From assembly GCF_018919395.1 (NCBI RefSeq), contig NZ_JAHLME010000003.1, positions 558,001 to 622,000 on the forward strand: a stretch of 64,000 bases of DNA, in the 5' to 3' direction. Origin of the DNA: Geomonas azotofigens. Lineage in GTDB: Bacteria > Desulfobacterota > Desulfuromonadia > Geobacterales > Geobacteraceae. The position numbers and the translations under genes were made by a program. The notes beneath the pieces are model-generated. The model was not told the origin of the DNA, made no database searches, and saw nothing but the letters and a program-made list of their open reading frames with translations. Of this stretch, positions 25,385 to 33,710 are shown piece after piece (positions within the stretch are counted from its first letter, which is position 1; each line of letters opens with the position of its first letter).

Positions 25385-26227
25385 ATGGAAAAGCGAAAAA
25401 AGCTGGGTGAAATATTCGTCGAGAACGGTCTGCTCACCGAGAAAACGGTGGAGCGCATGCTGGCGCTCTCCAAAAAGCTCGGCAAGCGCTTCGGCACCGT
25501 GCTGGAGGATCTCGAGCTGGTTACCGGCGAGGAACTGGCCCAGGCGCTCGCGTCGCAATACGGCTGCCGCGTCGCCAGCAACTTCTCCGGGTACTGCTTC
25601 TCGCCGCAGCTGCTGAGCACCATTTCGGTGGACGTCGCCATGCAGAACAACCTCTTCCCGCTCAAGCTGGACGAGAAGAGGCTGGCGGTGGCCATGGCCG
25701 ATCCCACGGAGACGCGGGTGGTGCGCAACATCTCCGCCAACCTCGGGCTGACCATCACCCCCTTCATCGCCACCAGGAAGGAGATCTACGCCGCCATCTG
25801 CAAGAACTACCTGCAGAAGGAGGTCAGCAGCGCCGCCGCCCATACCGTCCTGGTCGTCGAGGACGACAAGCTGATCGGGACCATGTTCGGCGACTTCCTG
25901 GGGCGGGAGGGGTTCCGCGTCATCCACGCCGTGGACGGGCTGGAGGCCTACAAGGCCGTCCTGACCGAGAAGCCGCACGTGGTGCTGACCGACCTGATGA
26001 TGCCCAAGCTGGACGGCTACGGACTCTTCGACGCGCTGCGCAGCGTCCCCGATTTCAGCTCGATCCCGGTGATACTCATCACCAGCTCCCTGCAGCCCGA
26101 GGACGAGGTGAAGGCCTTCGAAAAGGGGTTCTTCGACTTCATCGAGAAGCCGGTGCGGGAGGAGACACTGATCACCAGGGTGAAGAGGGCGTTGCAGTAC
26201 CGGGAGCGTTGCTACCAGCTGACTTAA
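25385..26227 (+). CDS. MshEN-like domain fused to a response-regulator receiver
   Basis: A 280-residue two-domain protein. Residues 1-140 resemble the N-terminal domain of type II secretion / type IV pilus ATPases (MshEN): KLGEIFVENGLLTEKTVERM, then LALSKKLGKRFGTVLEDL, and LFPLKLDEKRLAVAMADPT. Some MshEN domains bind c-di-GMP. Residues 152-275 are a receiver domain with the acidic pair VVEDD, phosphoacceptor Asp in VLTDLMMPKLDG, the Thr/Ser switch ITSS and Lys in EKPV. There is no output ATPase or DNA-binding domain, so it probably signals by protein contact. GGGGAGG lies before the ATG; a terminator follows. Confidence 0.85.
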   Translation: MEKRKKLGEIFVENGLLTEKTVERMLALSKKLGKRFGTVLEDLELVTGEELAQALASQYGCRVASNFSGYCFSPQLLSTISVDVAMQNNLFPLKLDEKRLAVAMADPTETRVVRNISANLGLTITPFIATRKEIYAAICKNYLQKEVSSAAAHTVLVVEDDKLIGTMFGDFLGREGFRVIHAVDGLEAYKAVLTEKPHVVLTDLMMPKLDGYGLFDALRSVPDFSSIPVILITSSLQPEDEVKAFEKGFFDFIEKPVREETLITRVKRALQYRERCYQLT

Positions 26228-26263
26228 GCCCCATCACGCCACAATTGGAAACGAACCACGCAT

Positions 26264-26298
26264 CCTCCAGCCCCGCCGGACGCTGGAGGTATTTGTTT
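26264..26298 (+). terminator. Terminator after the MshEN-REC gene
   Basis: CCTCCAGC (26264-26271) pairs with GCTGGAGG (26282-26289) around a 10-base loop and is followed by TATTTGTTT. It separates this gene from yacG. Confidence 0.7.
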
Positions 26299-26309
26299 GA
26301 GGAAGCCCC

Positions 26310-26495
26310 ATGTGCGCCATACAGACCGTTAAATGCCCGCACTGCCGCAAGGAAACGCCCCTGGCCGGGAACCCGTTTCGCCCCTTCTGCTCCGAGCGCT
26401 GCAAGATGATCGACCTCGGCACCTGGGCCAGCGAGGGGTACCGGATACCGGGCGAGAAGGCGTCGCAGCACGATGACGATGAGGACGAGGGCTGA
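26310..26495 (+). CDS. yacG: DNA gyrase inhibitor YacG
   Basis: A 61-residue zinc-ribbon protein. Four cysteines in [10 protein letters not shown] and [12 protein letters not shown] bind one zinc; the string [19 protein letters not shown] is diagnostic for YacG, which binds GyrB and inhibits DNA gyrase. The C-terminus is acidic, as is usual. GAGGAAG precedes the ATG at 26310. It lies between a terminator and gltX. Confidence 0.92.
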   Translation: MCAIQTVKCPHCRKETPLAGNPFRPFCSERCKMIDLGTWASEGYRIPGEKASQHDDDEDEG

Positions 26496-26578
26496 GCGCT
26501 CGCGCCCGACCGGTCACACCACGAGATACATCATTTTATTGCAGCCATGCAATGATCAAAGCAGCAAAGGAGTCTTTC

Positions 26579-27985
26579 ATGTCAGAAGTACGTCTCCGTT
26601 TCGCCCCGAGCCCGACCGGCTACCTTCACGTTGGAGGGGCGCGCACGGCGCTTTTCAACTGGCTTTTGGCCAGGAAGCAGCATGGTACCTTCGTGCTCAG
26701 GATCGAGGACACCGACGTGACCCGGTCCACCCAGGAATCGGTCGACGCCATCTTCGAGGGGATGAAGTGGCTGGGACTGGACTGGGACGAGGGGCCCTTC
26801 TTCCAGTCCGATTACTTCCCGGTTTACAAGGAGTACATCGACAAGCTGGTCGCCGAGGGTAAGGCGTACAAGTGCTACTGCAGCGTCGAGGAGCTGGAGG
26901 CGAAGCGCGAGAAGGCGCTCAAGGAGGGGGGGAAGCCGAAGTACGACGGCACCTGCCGCGACCTGCCGCCCCAGGAGGACGACGGCCGTCCCTACGTGAT
27001 CCGTTTCCGGACTCCGAAGGAGGGTGCCACCACCTGGAACGACCTGATCAAGGGGAAGGTCTCCTTCGAGAACGCGGAGCTGGACGACCTGATCATCCAG
27101 CGCACCGACGGCACCCCGACCTATAACTTCGTCGTCGTCATCGACGACGTCACCATGAAGATCACCACCGTGATTCGCGGCGACGACCACGTCAACAACA
27201 CCCCGCGCCAGATCCTGATCTACCAGGCGCTTGGCGCGCCGGTCCCGGTCTTCGCCCACGTGCCGATGATCCTCGGGGCCGACAAGGCCCGCCTCTCCAA
27301 GCGCCACGGCGCCACCTCGGTCATGGCCTACCGCGATATGGGCTTTCTCCCCGAGGCGATGGTGAACTACCTGGTCCGGCTGGGGTGGAGCTACGGCGAC
27401 GAGGAGATCTTCTCCCTGCAGGATCTGATCGAGAAATTCTCCATAGAGAACGTCGGGCGTTCCGCCGGGGTCTTCAACCCGGACAAGCTCATGTGGCTGA
27501 ACGCCCACTACATCAAGACCGGCGACCCGGTGCGCCTGGCCGAGCTCCTGATACCGTTTTTGAAGGAGCGTGGTGTCGATCCCGCCCTGGGTGGACCGGA
27601 CCTGGTGCCCGTGATCAAGACCCTGCAGGAGCGCGCCAAGACCATGCTGGAGCTCGCCGACGGGGCGCTGTTCTACTACAGGGACGAGCTCTCCTACGAC
27701 GAGCAGGGGGTGGCGAAAGCATACAACGCCGAAACGCCCGCGCTCCTCACCGCGCTGGTCGAGAAACTGGCGGCACTGCCGGCGCTGGACCAGGCGAACA
27801 TCGAGCTGGCTTTCAAGGAGCTCATGGCCGAGAAGGGGATCAAGCTCGGGCAGGTCGGTCCCGCCGTGCGTCTCGCCCTCTCCGGCACCACCGCGTCTCC
27901 GGGGATCTACGAGATGATCGAGGTGCTCGGCCTCGCCGAGACCAGCAAGCGCATCGAGCGCGCCATCTCTGTGCTGGCGAAGTAG
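26579..27985 (+). CDS. gltX: Glutamyl-tRNA synthetase
   Basis: Class I synthetase of 468 residues that attaches glutamate to tRNA-Glu. HIGH-type motif in [19 protein letters not shown], the metal-site region [33 protein letters not shown], and the KMSKS-type motif [10 protein letters not shown]. The C-terminal anticodon-binding domain is complete. ATG at 26579 has AAAGGAG nine bases upstream; the in-frame ATG at 26552 lacks one. A single copy is seen, so discrimination against tRNA-Gln cannot be judged. A strong terminator follows. Confidence 0.96.
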   Translation: MSEVRLRFAPSPTGYLHVGGARTALFNWLLARKQHGTFVLRIEDTDVTRSTQESVDAIFEGMKWLGLDWDEGPFFQSDYFPVYKEYIDKLVAEGKAYKCYCSVEELEAKREKALKEGGKPKYDGTCRDLPPQEDDGRPYVIRFRTPKEGATTWNDLIKGKVSFENAELDDLIIQRTDGTPTYNFVVVIDDVTMKITTVIRGDDHVNNTPRQILIYQALGAPVPVFAHVPMILGADKARLSKRHGATSVMAYRDMGFLPEAMVNYLVRLGWSYGDEEIFSLQDLIEKFSIENVGRSAGVFNPDKLMWLNAHYIKTGDPVRLAELLIPFLKERGVDPALGGPDLVPVIKTLQERAKTMLELADGALFYYRDELSYDEQGVAKAYNAETPALLTALVEKLAALPALDQANIELAFKELMAEKGIKLGQVGPAVRLALSGTTASPGIYEMIEVLGLAETSKRIERAISVLAK

Positions 27986-28010
27986 CGCGAGGGAAGGCCG
28001 GAAAAGAAAA

Positions 28011-28043
28011 GGAGGGCGCCCCGCCGGGACGCCCTCCTTTTTC
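28011..28043 (+). terminator. Rho-independent terminator of gltX
   Basis: GGAGGGCG (28011-28018) pairs with CGCCCTCC (28030-28037) and is followed by TTTTT. Confidence 0.9.
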
Positions 28044-28131
28044 CGTTGTTACGCGGCAAAAAATGAGGCCTGCAGCGGACGAGCCGGCTGCAGGCCATGG
28101 CATTACATGTTTCTTTTGGTGCGGTTACTGA

Positions 28132-28302
28132 TTAGGCCGGGGAGATTGCGGACACCGGGCAGGTGTCGACGCAAGCGCCGCAGTCGATGCAGGTATCCGC
28201 AGCGATGGTCCTCTTGCTGCCAGCCTCGCTGATAGCGTTGACCGGGCAGGAATCGTCGCAGGCGCCGCAGTTGATGCATTCGTCGCTGATGGTATGTGCC
28301 AA
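28132..28302 (-). CDS. 2[4Fe-4S] ferredoxin
   Basis: A 56-residue clostridial-type ferredoxin with two complete CxxCxxCxxxCP clusters: CINCGACDDSCP and CIDCGACVDTCP. It carries single electrons at low potential between cytoplasmic oxidoreductases. The start is taken as TTG at 28302 because a full AAGGAGGTGA ribosome binding site lies just upstream; reading from the GTG at 28320 would put that site inside the gene. It is divergent from ackA and has no operon partner in view. Confidence 0.92.
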   Translation of the reverse strand: MAHTISDECINCGACDDSCPVNAISEAGSKRTIAADTCIDCGACVDTCPVSAISPA

Positions 28303-28532
28303 AGTATTCACCTCCTTCACCTGGAGTTAAAAGTTGACGTGGAAACTAGCACAGCCCTCGAAAAAAGTCCACCATAAAGCTGTAGACAATAAACTCCTAA
28401 TCGGGAGAAAAATCTTGAACTGAGGCCCACTCTCCTGTATATATAAAAAAAGGTTTTATTTGTGTACTTTTTGTCCGGTGTGGATCTTCCTCGTATCACT
28501 GGACAAACTACTATCACGGGGGATGCTAATCG

Positions 28533-29798
28533 ATGGATATTCTGGCACTTAACTGCGGGAGTTCTTCTGTAAAATACCAGTTGTTTGACTGGGATAAAAA
28601 AGTGGTTGTGGCGAAGGGGATGGTGGAACGCGTGGTTATCGGCGACTCCTTCATCCTGCACGAGGTCCCGGGGCGCGAAACCTACCGGGAAGACTCCGAT
28701 TGCCCGGATCACAAGACCGCAGTTGACCTGATCCTGAGAACCCTGACTTCCCCCACCCACGGCGTGCTGAAAGACATCAAGCAGATCGCCGCTGTCGGTC
28801 ACCGCGTGGTACACGGCGGCGAGAAGTTCACCAAGTCGGTGCTGATCGACGACGAGGTGCTGGCCGCCGTCACCGAGGTGCAGCACCTGGCACCGCTGCA
28901 CAACCCCCCCAACATCGCCGGCATCGAAGGCGCTATGGCCGTGCTCCCCGGCGTGCCGCAGATCGCCATTTTCGATACCGCGTTTCATCAAACCATGCCC
29001 GAGCACGCGTACCTGTACCCGCTTCCCTACGAGTGGTACGAGAAGTACGGCGTGCGTCGCTACGGCTTCCACGGCACCTCGCACCTCTACGTTTCGAAGC
29101 GCATTGCCGCCATCCTGGGCAAGCCCGCCAACCAGTGCAACGTCATTACGATGCACATCGGCAACGGCGTCTCCCACTGCGCCATCAAAAACGGCGTGTC
29201 GGTGGACACGAGCATGGGGCTCACCCCGCTGGAAGGCGCCATGATGGGTACCCGTTGCGGTGATATCGACCCGGCCATCCCCGCCTTCATGATGCAGAAG
29301 GAGAACCTCTCCGCCAAGGAGATCGACTCCATCCTGAACAAGAAGAGCGGTGTCATCGGCATCACCGGTCGTTTCACCGACCGCCGCGACGTGATCGAGA
29401 ACGCCAACGGCGGCGACCGTCTCTGTTCGCTGGCGCTGGACATCGAGGCGTACCGCCTCAAGAAGTACATCGGCACCTACATGGCCGTTGTGGGCAGGCT
29501 CGACGCGGTGGTCTTCACCGCCGGGGTAGGGGAGATGGGGGCGCCGATCAGGGAGCGCGCCATCTCCGGGCTTGAGCACCTGGGCATTGTCCTCGACAAG
29601 GAGCGCAACGCCTCCGCCATGACCAGGAAGCGCGAGACGCTGATCACCACCGACGACTCCCCGGTCAAGGTCTACGTCATCCCGACCGACGAGGAACTGG
29701 TGTTCACCGAGGACGTGGCCGCCATCTTGAACGGCACCTACACCGACCACATGAACTTCGAGTACAGCTTCTCCAGGCCCGACTTCGTCAGGAAGTAG
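28533..29798 (+). CDS. ackA: Acetate kinase
   Basis: Interconverts acetyl phosphate and acetate with ADP/ATP. The 421-residue protein has the ASKHA motifs LALNCGSSSVKYQ, VGHRVVHGGEKF, FDTAFHQTMP, RRYGFHGTSH and the C-terminal FTAGVGE. GGGGGAT lies before the ATG at 28533. It converges on pta, with a shared bidirectional terminator between; the two together link acetate and acetyl-CoA, central to acetate oxidation in this group. The 230-base gap on its 5' side, shared with the ferredoxin, is AT-rich and presumably holds both promoters, but no convincing -35/-10 pair was identified. Confidence 0.96.
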   Translation: MDILALNCGSSSVKYQLFDWDKKVVVAKGMVERVVIGDSFILHEVPGRETYREDSDCPDHKTAVDLILRTLTSPTHGVLKDIKQIAAVGHRVVHGGEKFTKSVLIDDEVLAAVTEVQHLAPLHNPPNIAGIEGAMAVLPGVPQIAIFDTAFHQTMPEHAYLYPLPYEWYEKYGVRRYGFHGTSHLYVSKRIAAILGKPANQCNVITMHIGNGVSHCAIKNGVSVDTSMGLTPLEGAMMGTRCGDIDPAIPAFMMQKENLSAKEIDSILNKKSGVIGITGRFTDRRDVIENANGGDRLCSLALDIEAYRLKKYIGTYMAVVGRLDAVVFTAGVGEMGAPIRERAISGLEHLGIVLDKERNASAMTRKRETLITTDDSPVKVYVIPTDEELVFTEDVAAILNGTYTDHMNFEYSFSRPDFVRK

Positions 29799-29831
29799 CG
29801 GCGCGGCAGGCGCTAAGAGAAAAGACAGCAA

Positions 29832-29870
29832 AAAGGCCGGCGGGGTAACCCAGCCGGCCTTTCTTGTTTT
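29832..29870. terminator. Bidirectional terminator between ackA and pta
   Basis: AAAGGCCGGC (29832-29841) pairs with GCCGGCCTTT (29853-29862). A T-rich tail follows on the plus strand and an A-run precedes it, giving U's for minus-strand transcripts as well. It serves both convergent genes. Confidence 0.85.
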
Positions 29871-29900
29871 GAAAGCTTAGTCGGACCAGTCGGCGCGCCC

Positions 29901-30902
29901 CTAGCCTTGCGCCTGCACCGCGGTGATGGCGGTGACGTCCACGATGTCCTGGACGGAGCAGCCGCGGGAGAGGTCGTTGACCGGCTTGGCCAGACCCTGG
30001 ATCACCGGGCCGATGGCCTTGGCGCCGGCCAGACGCTCGACCAACTTGTAGGCGATGTTGCCGGCATCGAGGGTCGGGAACACGAGGACGTTGGCCTTGC
30101 CTGCCACGCCGCTGCCCGGCGCCTTCTTGGCGCCGACCGCGGGGATGAGGGCGGCGTCGGCCTGCAGCTCGCCGTCGATGGAAAGCTCGGGATCCATCCC
30201 CTTGGCGATCTCCAGGGCCTTCAGCACCTTGTCCGCATCCTGGTGGCTCGCGCTTCCCTTGGTGGAGAAGGAGAGCATGGCGACGCGCGCGGGGACGTCG
30301 AGGAAGGATTTGCAGTTGCGCGCGGTGGCGATGGCGATCTCGGCCAGGGCCTGCGCATCCGGGTTCGGGTTCACCGCACAGTCGGCGAAGAGGATGACGC
30401 CGTTCTCGCCGAAGTTCGGGGTCTGGGTGGCCATCAGGAAGAAGGAGGAAACGGTCTTGATGCCGGGGGCGGGACCGACGGTCTGGAAGGCGGCACGCAG
30501 CACGTCGCCGGTGGTGCCGGTGGCGCCGGCTACCTCGCCGTCGGCGTCACCTTCGCGCACCATCATCCCCGCGAAGTAGAGGTTGTCCGGCGCGGTCAGC
30601 ATTTCCTGTGCCTGCTGCGGGGTGAGCCCCTTGGACTTCCTTAGTTCCACGAGCTTCCCGACGTAGGCGTCGAGCTTGGGCGACGTGGCGGGATCGACCA
30701 GCTCCACGCCGGCCAGGTTGATCCCCTTGGCGGCGGCAGCGGCCTGGATCGCGTCCGGCTTGCCCAAAAGCACGATCTTGGCCAAACCTTGTTCCATGAT
30801 CTGCTGGGCGGCGAAGAGCATCCTCTCGTCGTAGCTCTCCGGCAAGACCACCGTCTTCAGTTTCGATTTCGCCTTGTCGTGAATCTGCTTAACCAACGGC
30901 AT
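29901..30902 (-). CDS. pta: Phosphate acetyltransferase
   Basis: Interconverts acetyl-CoA and acetyl phosphate. The 333-residue form is the short Pta without the N-terminal DRTGG domain. Signatures include [60 protein letters not shown] and [22 protein letters not shown] at 30902 has GGAGG upstream. A near-consensus promoter lies at 30942-30970. It pairs with convergent ackA. Confidence 0.95.
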   Translation of the reverse strand: MPLVKQIHDKAKSKLKTVVLPESYDERMLFAAQQIMEQGLAKIVLLGKPDAIQAAAAAKGINLAGVELVDPATSPKLDAYVGKLVELRKSKGLTPQQAQEMLTAPDNLYFAGMMVREGDADGEVAGATGTTGDVLRAAFQTVGPAPGIKTVSSFFLMATQTPNFGENGVILFADCAVNPNPDAQALAEIAIATARNCKSFLDVPARVAMLSFSTKGSASHQDADKVLKALEIAKGMDPELSIDGELQADAALIPAVGAKKAPGSGVAGKANVLVFPTLDAGNIAYKLVERLAGAKAIGPVIQGLAKPVNDLSRGCSVQDIVDVTAITAVQAQG

Positions 30903-30941
30903 GAGCGTTCCTCCGTAATTGAATTATAAAACCGCGTTAGT

Positions 30942-30970
30942 TATATAACCCAGCAGGCCGGATCGGTCAA
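30942..30970 (-). promoter_or_regulatory. Sigma-70 promoter of pta
   Basis: On the minus strand TTGACC (30970-30965) and TATATA (30947-30942) are spaced by 17 bases, about 40 bases before the pta ATG. Both boxes are close to consensus. Confidence 0.75.
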
Positions 30971-30991
30971 TAAAAAAGCCGTCTTTTGGGG

Positions 30992-31489
30992 TCAGCGGGG
31001 GAGCGGCGTGCCGCACTCCTCGGGGTCTCCCTGCAGTTTGGCGACCGCGTGCGGCACCGCGGCCCAGACGAAGCCGATGTTCTCGGTGGCCCCCTTCGGG
31101 CTCCCGGGGAGGTTGATGATCAGGGCGTTTTTGCGGATGCCGGCGACGGCCCGCGAGATGATGGCGTGCGGGGTCTTCTTGAGGCTCTCCATACGCATCA
31201 CCTCGCCGAAGCCGGGGAGCAGGCGCTCCACCACGCGCTCGGTTGCCTCCGGGGTCACGTCGCGCGGCGAGACGCCGGTGCCGCCGGTGGTGAGGATGAG
31301 GTCGTAGAGGCCGCTGTCGGCCCATTCGACGAGCTTTTCCGAAATGAGGGGGCCCTCGTCGGGGATGACGTCGGTGCAGGCGACGGTGACGCCGCGTTCC
31401 TCGAGCCAGGCTCGCAGCGCCGGGCCGCTGCCGTCGGCGCGCTCTCCGGTGGAACAGCGGTCGCTGAGGGTGAGAATGGCTGCTCGCAT
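30992..31489 (-). CDS. mog: Molybdopterin adenylyltransferase (MogA/MoaB family)
   Basis: A 165-residue protein that adenylylates molybdopterin before metal insertion. It has the MPT-binding TTGGTGVSPRDVTPEAT and the NLPGSPKGA motif of the MogA/MoaB family. MogA and MoaB cannot be separated with certainty by eye; the context with moeA supports the adenylyltransferase role. It is the third gene of a minus-strand moeA-moaC-mog operon, 15 bases after moaC, with AGGAGAAAG before the ATG. Confidence 0.9.
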   Translation of the reverse strand: MRAAILTLSDRCSTGERADGSGPALRAWLEERGVTVACTDVIPDEGPLISEKLVEWADSGLYDLILTTGGTGVSPRDVTPEATERVVERLLPGFGEVMRMESLKKTPHAIISRAVAGIRKNALIINLPGSPKGATENIGFVWAAVPHAVAKLQGDPEECGTPLPR

Positions 31490-31504
31490 GGTGGTCTTTC
31501 TCCT

Positions 31505-31981
31505 TTAGTCCTCGCGCTTGAAGACGCCGCTCTTGCCGCCTTCCTTGTAGTGCAGCTTCACGTCGGAGATGACGATGCCCTTGTCGGTCCCCTTGCACAT
31601 GTCGTACACGGTGAGCGCCGCCACGGTGGCGGCGGTCATGGCTTCCATCTCCACGCCGGTGCGCTCGAAGGCGCGCACGGTGGCCATGACGCCGATGGTC
31701 CCCTTCGCCTCGTCCACTTCGAACTCTATGGCGACGTGGTGGATGGCGAGCGGGTGGGAGAGGGGAATCAGGTCCGGGGTTTTCTTGGCGCCGGCGATGC
31801 CGGAGAGCCGCGCCACGCCGAGAACATCCCCCTTGGCCATCTTGCCGGCAACGATCGAGTGAACGGTCTCGGGCTTCAGGGTCAGCACGGCGCCGGCTAT
31901 GGCTGTGCGCATGGTGGGTGTCTTCTGGCTTACGTCCACCATGATGGCGTTGCCGCTGGCGTCGAAGTGGTTGAACGACAT
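31505..31981 (-). CDS. moaC: Cyclic pyranopterin monophosphate synthase MoaC
   Basis: Works after MoaA to convert the GTP-derived cyclic nucleotide to cyclic pyranopterin monophosphate. The 158-residue protein has NAIMVDVSQKTPTMRTA at the N-terminus, the active-site ARLSGIAGAKKTPDLIPLSHPL, and VGMEAMTA-like GVEMEAMTAATVAALTVYDMCK. Length and motifs are standard. It starts only one base after the moeA stop and therefore is coupled to it. The partner MoaA is encoded divergently about 1.7 kb away. Confidence 0.95.
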   Translation of the reverse strand: MSFNHFDASGNAIMVDVSQKTPTMRTAIAGAVLTLKPETVHSIVAGKMAKGDVLGVARLSGIAGAKKTPDLIPLSHPLAIHHVAIEFEVDEAKGTIGVMATVRAFERTGVEMEAMTAATVAALTVYDMCKGTDKGIVISDVKLHYKEGGKSGVFKRED

Positions 31982-31982
31982 G

Positions 31983-33194
31983 TTAAACCTCCATTTCCAA
32001 AGTGGGATCGAGCAGGTGCAGGTCTACTGCCGCGCCGGCGGCGAACTCGGTCGCCTCGGCCGGGAGGATGGCCAGGGCGTTGCAGCGCAGCATGGTCTTC
32101 AGTATCCCGGTGTTCTGGTCGCCCGAGGTGCTGGCGACGAAGCGCCCCCCCTCGATGGCGACATGGACGCGCAGGAAGTTCACCTTGCCCGCCTTCTTGC
32201 GCGCCCCTTCCTTCAGGATGCCGCTCACGGTGCGACGGAACACCTTCTCGTGTCCCATCATGCGCAGGATGGCGGGACGGGCGAACTCCTCGAAGGTGAT
32301 CATGGTGGAGACGGGGTTCCCGGGGAGGGAGAAGACCGGAACGCTCCCCTTCATGCCGAAGGCGGTGGGGCCGCCCGGCTTGATGCCCGGCTTCCAGAAC
32401 TGTTCGACGACGCCCAGCTCGGCCAGTATTTCGCGCACCAGGTCGCGGTCGCCGGCGGACACCCCGGCCGAGGTGATCAGGACGTCCGCCTGCAGCCCTT
32501 GGGAGAGAAGCGCACGGTGGCTCTCCCTGTCGTCGCGGGCGATACCGAGGATGACCGGCTCGGCGCCGCAGAGCTTGACGGCGGTGGCAAGGGCCAGGGT
32601 GTTGCTGTTGACGATCTGGCTCTCCTTGGGCTCGGTGCCGACCTCGACCAGTTCGTCGCCGGTGGAGAGGATGGCGACCCGCACCCTGCGGTAAACCGGC
32701 ACCAGGACCGCCGAGAAGGAGGCGAGCAGGCTCACCTGTGCGGGGCCGATCAGTGTCCCCCGGGTCATGATCACCTCGCCGCCGCGCACGTCCTCGCCCT
32801 GGAAGCGGATGTGGTCGTGCTTTTTCACCTGCTGCAGCAGCTTCACGGTCTCCGCCGTGTTCTCGGTCTCTTCGATGGGGACCACCGCGTCGGCGCCGGG
32901 GGGGATGGGGGCACCGGTCATGATCCTCGCGGCGCAACCGGGCGTCACCGCGTCGTCGGAACTGACGCCGGCGGGGATGTAGTCGGTTACCTTCAGTACG
33001 GTGCCCGGCGCGCAGTCGGCGCTCCTGACGGCGAAGCCGTCCATGGCGGAGTTGTCCCAGCGCGGCATGTCCTTGGGCGCCACGTAGTTCTCGGCCAGCA
33101 CCCGGCCGGCGGCTTCCAGCAGCAGCACCCGTTCCACGCCGGCGGGCGCGACCTTGTCGATGACCATGCGTCTGGCTTGCTCGTAGTTCGTCAT
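31983..33194 (-). CDS. moeA: Molybdopterin molybdenumtransferase MoeA
   Basis: Inserts molybdate into adenylylated molybdopterin. The 403-residue protein has the conserved DMPRWDNSAMDGFAVR, RIMTGAPIPPGADAVVP, ILSTGDEL, TSAGVSAGDRD and FSLPGNPVSTMITFEEFA segments of domains I-IV. ATG at 33194 is chosen since MTNYEQARRMV matches the family start and AGAGGA lies seven bases upstream; an in-frame TTG at 33224 would overlap the regulatory leader. It heads the moeA-moaC-mog operon, behind a predicted Moco riboswitch and terminator. Confidence 0.95.
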   Translation of the reverse strand: MTNYEQARRMVIDKVAPAGVERVLLLEAAGRVLAENYVAPKDMPRWDNSAMDGFAVRSADCAPGTVLKVTDYIPAGVSSDDAVTPGCAARIMTGAPIPPGADAVVPIEETENTAETVKLLQQVKKHDHIRFQGEDVRGGEVIMTRGTLIGPAQVSLLASFSAVLVPVYRRVRVAILSTGDELVEVGTEPKESQIVNSNTLALATAVKLCGAEPVILGIARDDRESHRALLSQGLQADVLITSAGVSAGDRDLVREILAELGVVEQFWKPGIKPGGPTAFGMKGSVPVFSLPGNPVSTMITFEEFARPAILRMMGHEKVFRRTVSGILKEGARKKAGKVNFLRVHVAIEGGRFVASTSGDQNTGILKTMLRCNALAILPAEATEFAAGAAVDLHLLDPTLEMEV

Positions 33195-33229
33195 CTCGTC
33201 CTCTTTGCTTCTTAGTAATGGCAATAACG

Positions 33230-33264
33230 AAAAGGGCCCGACTCCGTGTAGGAAGATGGGCCCG
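33230..33264 (-). terminator. Terminator hairpin in the moeA leader (riboswitch expression platform)
   Basis: On the minus strand GGGCCC (33263-33258) pairs with GGGCCC (33239-33234), followed by TTTT (33233-33230). It lies between the predicted aptamer and the moeA start and could end transcription when the aptamer is bound. Confidence 0.7.
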
Positions 33265-33273
33265 TGCGCGATG

Positions 33274-33392
33274 CGGCGGTGCTTCTCCTTTCCAAGAGGG
33301 AGGCGGTGCCGTTTCCGGCAGCACCCATCGGCTGCGGCACCCTGGGGAGTTTCCCTTTAGACGGCCGCGGCTCGGAGACGTTCTGCGTATTT
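33274..33392 (-). promoter_or_regulatory. Predicted molybdenum cofactor (Moco/Tuco) riboswitch
   Basis: The minus-strand leader of moeA contains blocks typical of the Moco RNA motif: TCTCCGAGCCG, then AAAGGGAAACTCCCCAGG, GGTGCCGCAGCC, GCTGCCGGAAACGGCACC and CCGCCTCCC. GGTGCCG pairs with CGGCACC, GCAGC with GCTGC, and CCGGAAACGG forms a GNRA-type capped stem. TCTCC at the 5' end can pair with GGAGA near the 3' end. The RNA sits exactly upstream of moeA-moaC-mog and is followed by a terminator. The match is from memory of the consensus, not from a covariance search. Confidence 0.72.
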
Positions 33393-33593
33393 TCCCAAAG
33401 GCATAGCATATTTGCGGGAAAATAAACAATTATTTTAACTTAAGGGTGTGTTCCCGCTGGCATGGTGGTATCGCAAACTCGTTGTAACAGCGCGGTTTTA
33501 CGGTGGAGCTCGATACCCTGGGTCGCCGTATACTTTGAGGGCCCCTCCGCGCCCCGCTCTCCAGGCATGTTCATTAAAGTGGTTGCTTTCCGT

Positions 33594-33622
33594 TTGACAA
33601 ACAAGGTATGTTTTTTTAGCGT
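33594..33622 (+). promoter_or_regulatory. Sigma-70-type promoter for moaA
   Basis: TTGACA (33594-33599) is a perfect -35 box; TAGCGT (33617-33622) is a fair -10 box at 17 bases spacing. The 5' leader would be about 85 bases. Confidence 0.5.
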
Positions 33623-33710
33623 GTGTTCCAAAAGAAGTTTGCACCATTCATGCAGGGTGTATGCGCCGATTGAAGTTCGGCACGTCAACTACTCGTAATC
33701 AGGAATATTT

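Larger units (their letters stand above)
33195..33710. other. Divergent moeA/moaA intergenic region
   Basis: This 516-base spacer holds the structured minus-strand moeA leader (riboswitch 33274-33392, terminator 33230-33264) and a plus-strand promoter for moaA (33594-33622). The middle part, about 33430-33590, has no recognisable gene or folded motif. Open frames here lack coding character. Confidence 0.7.
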
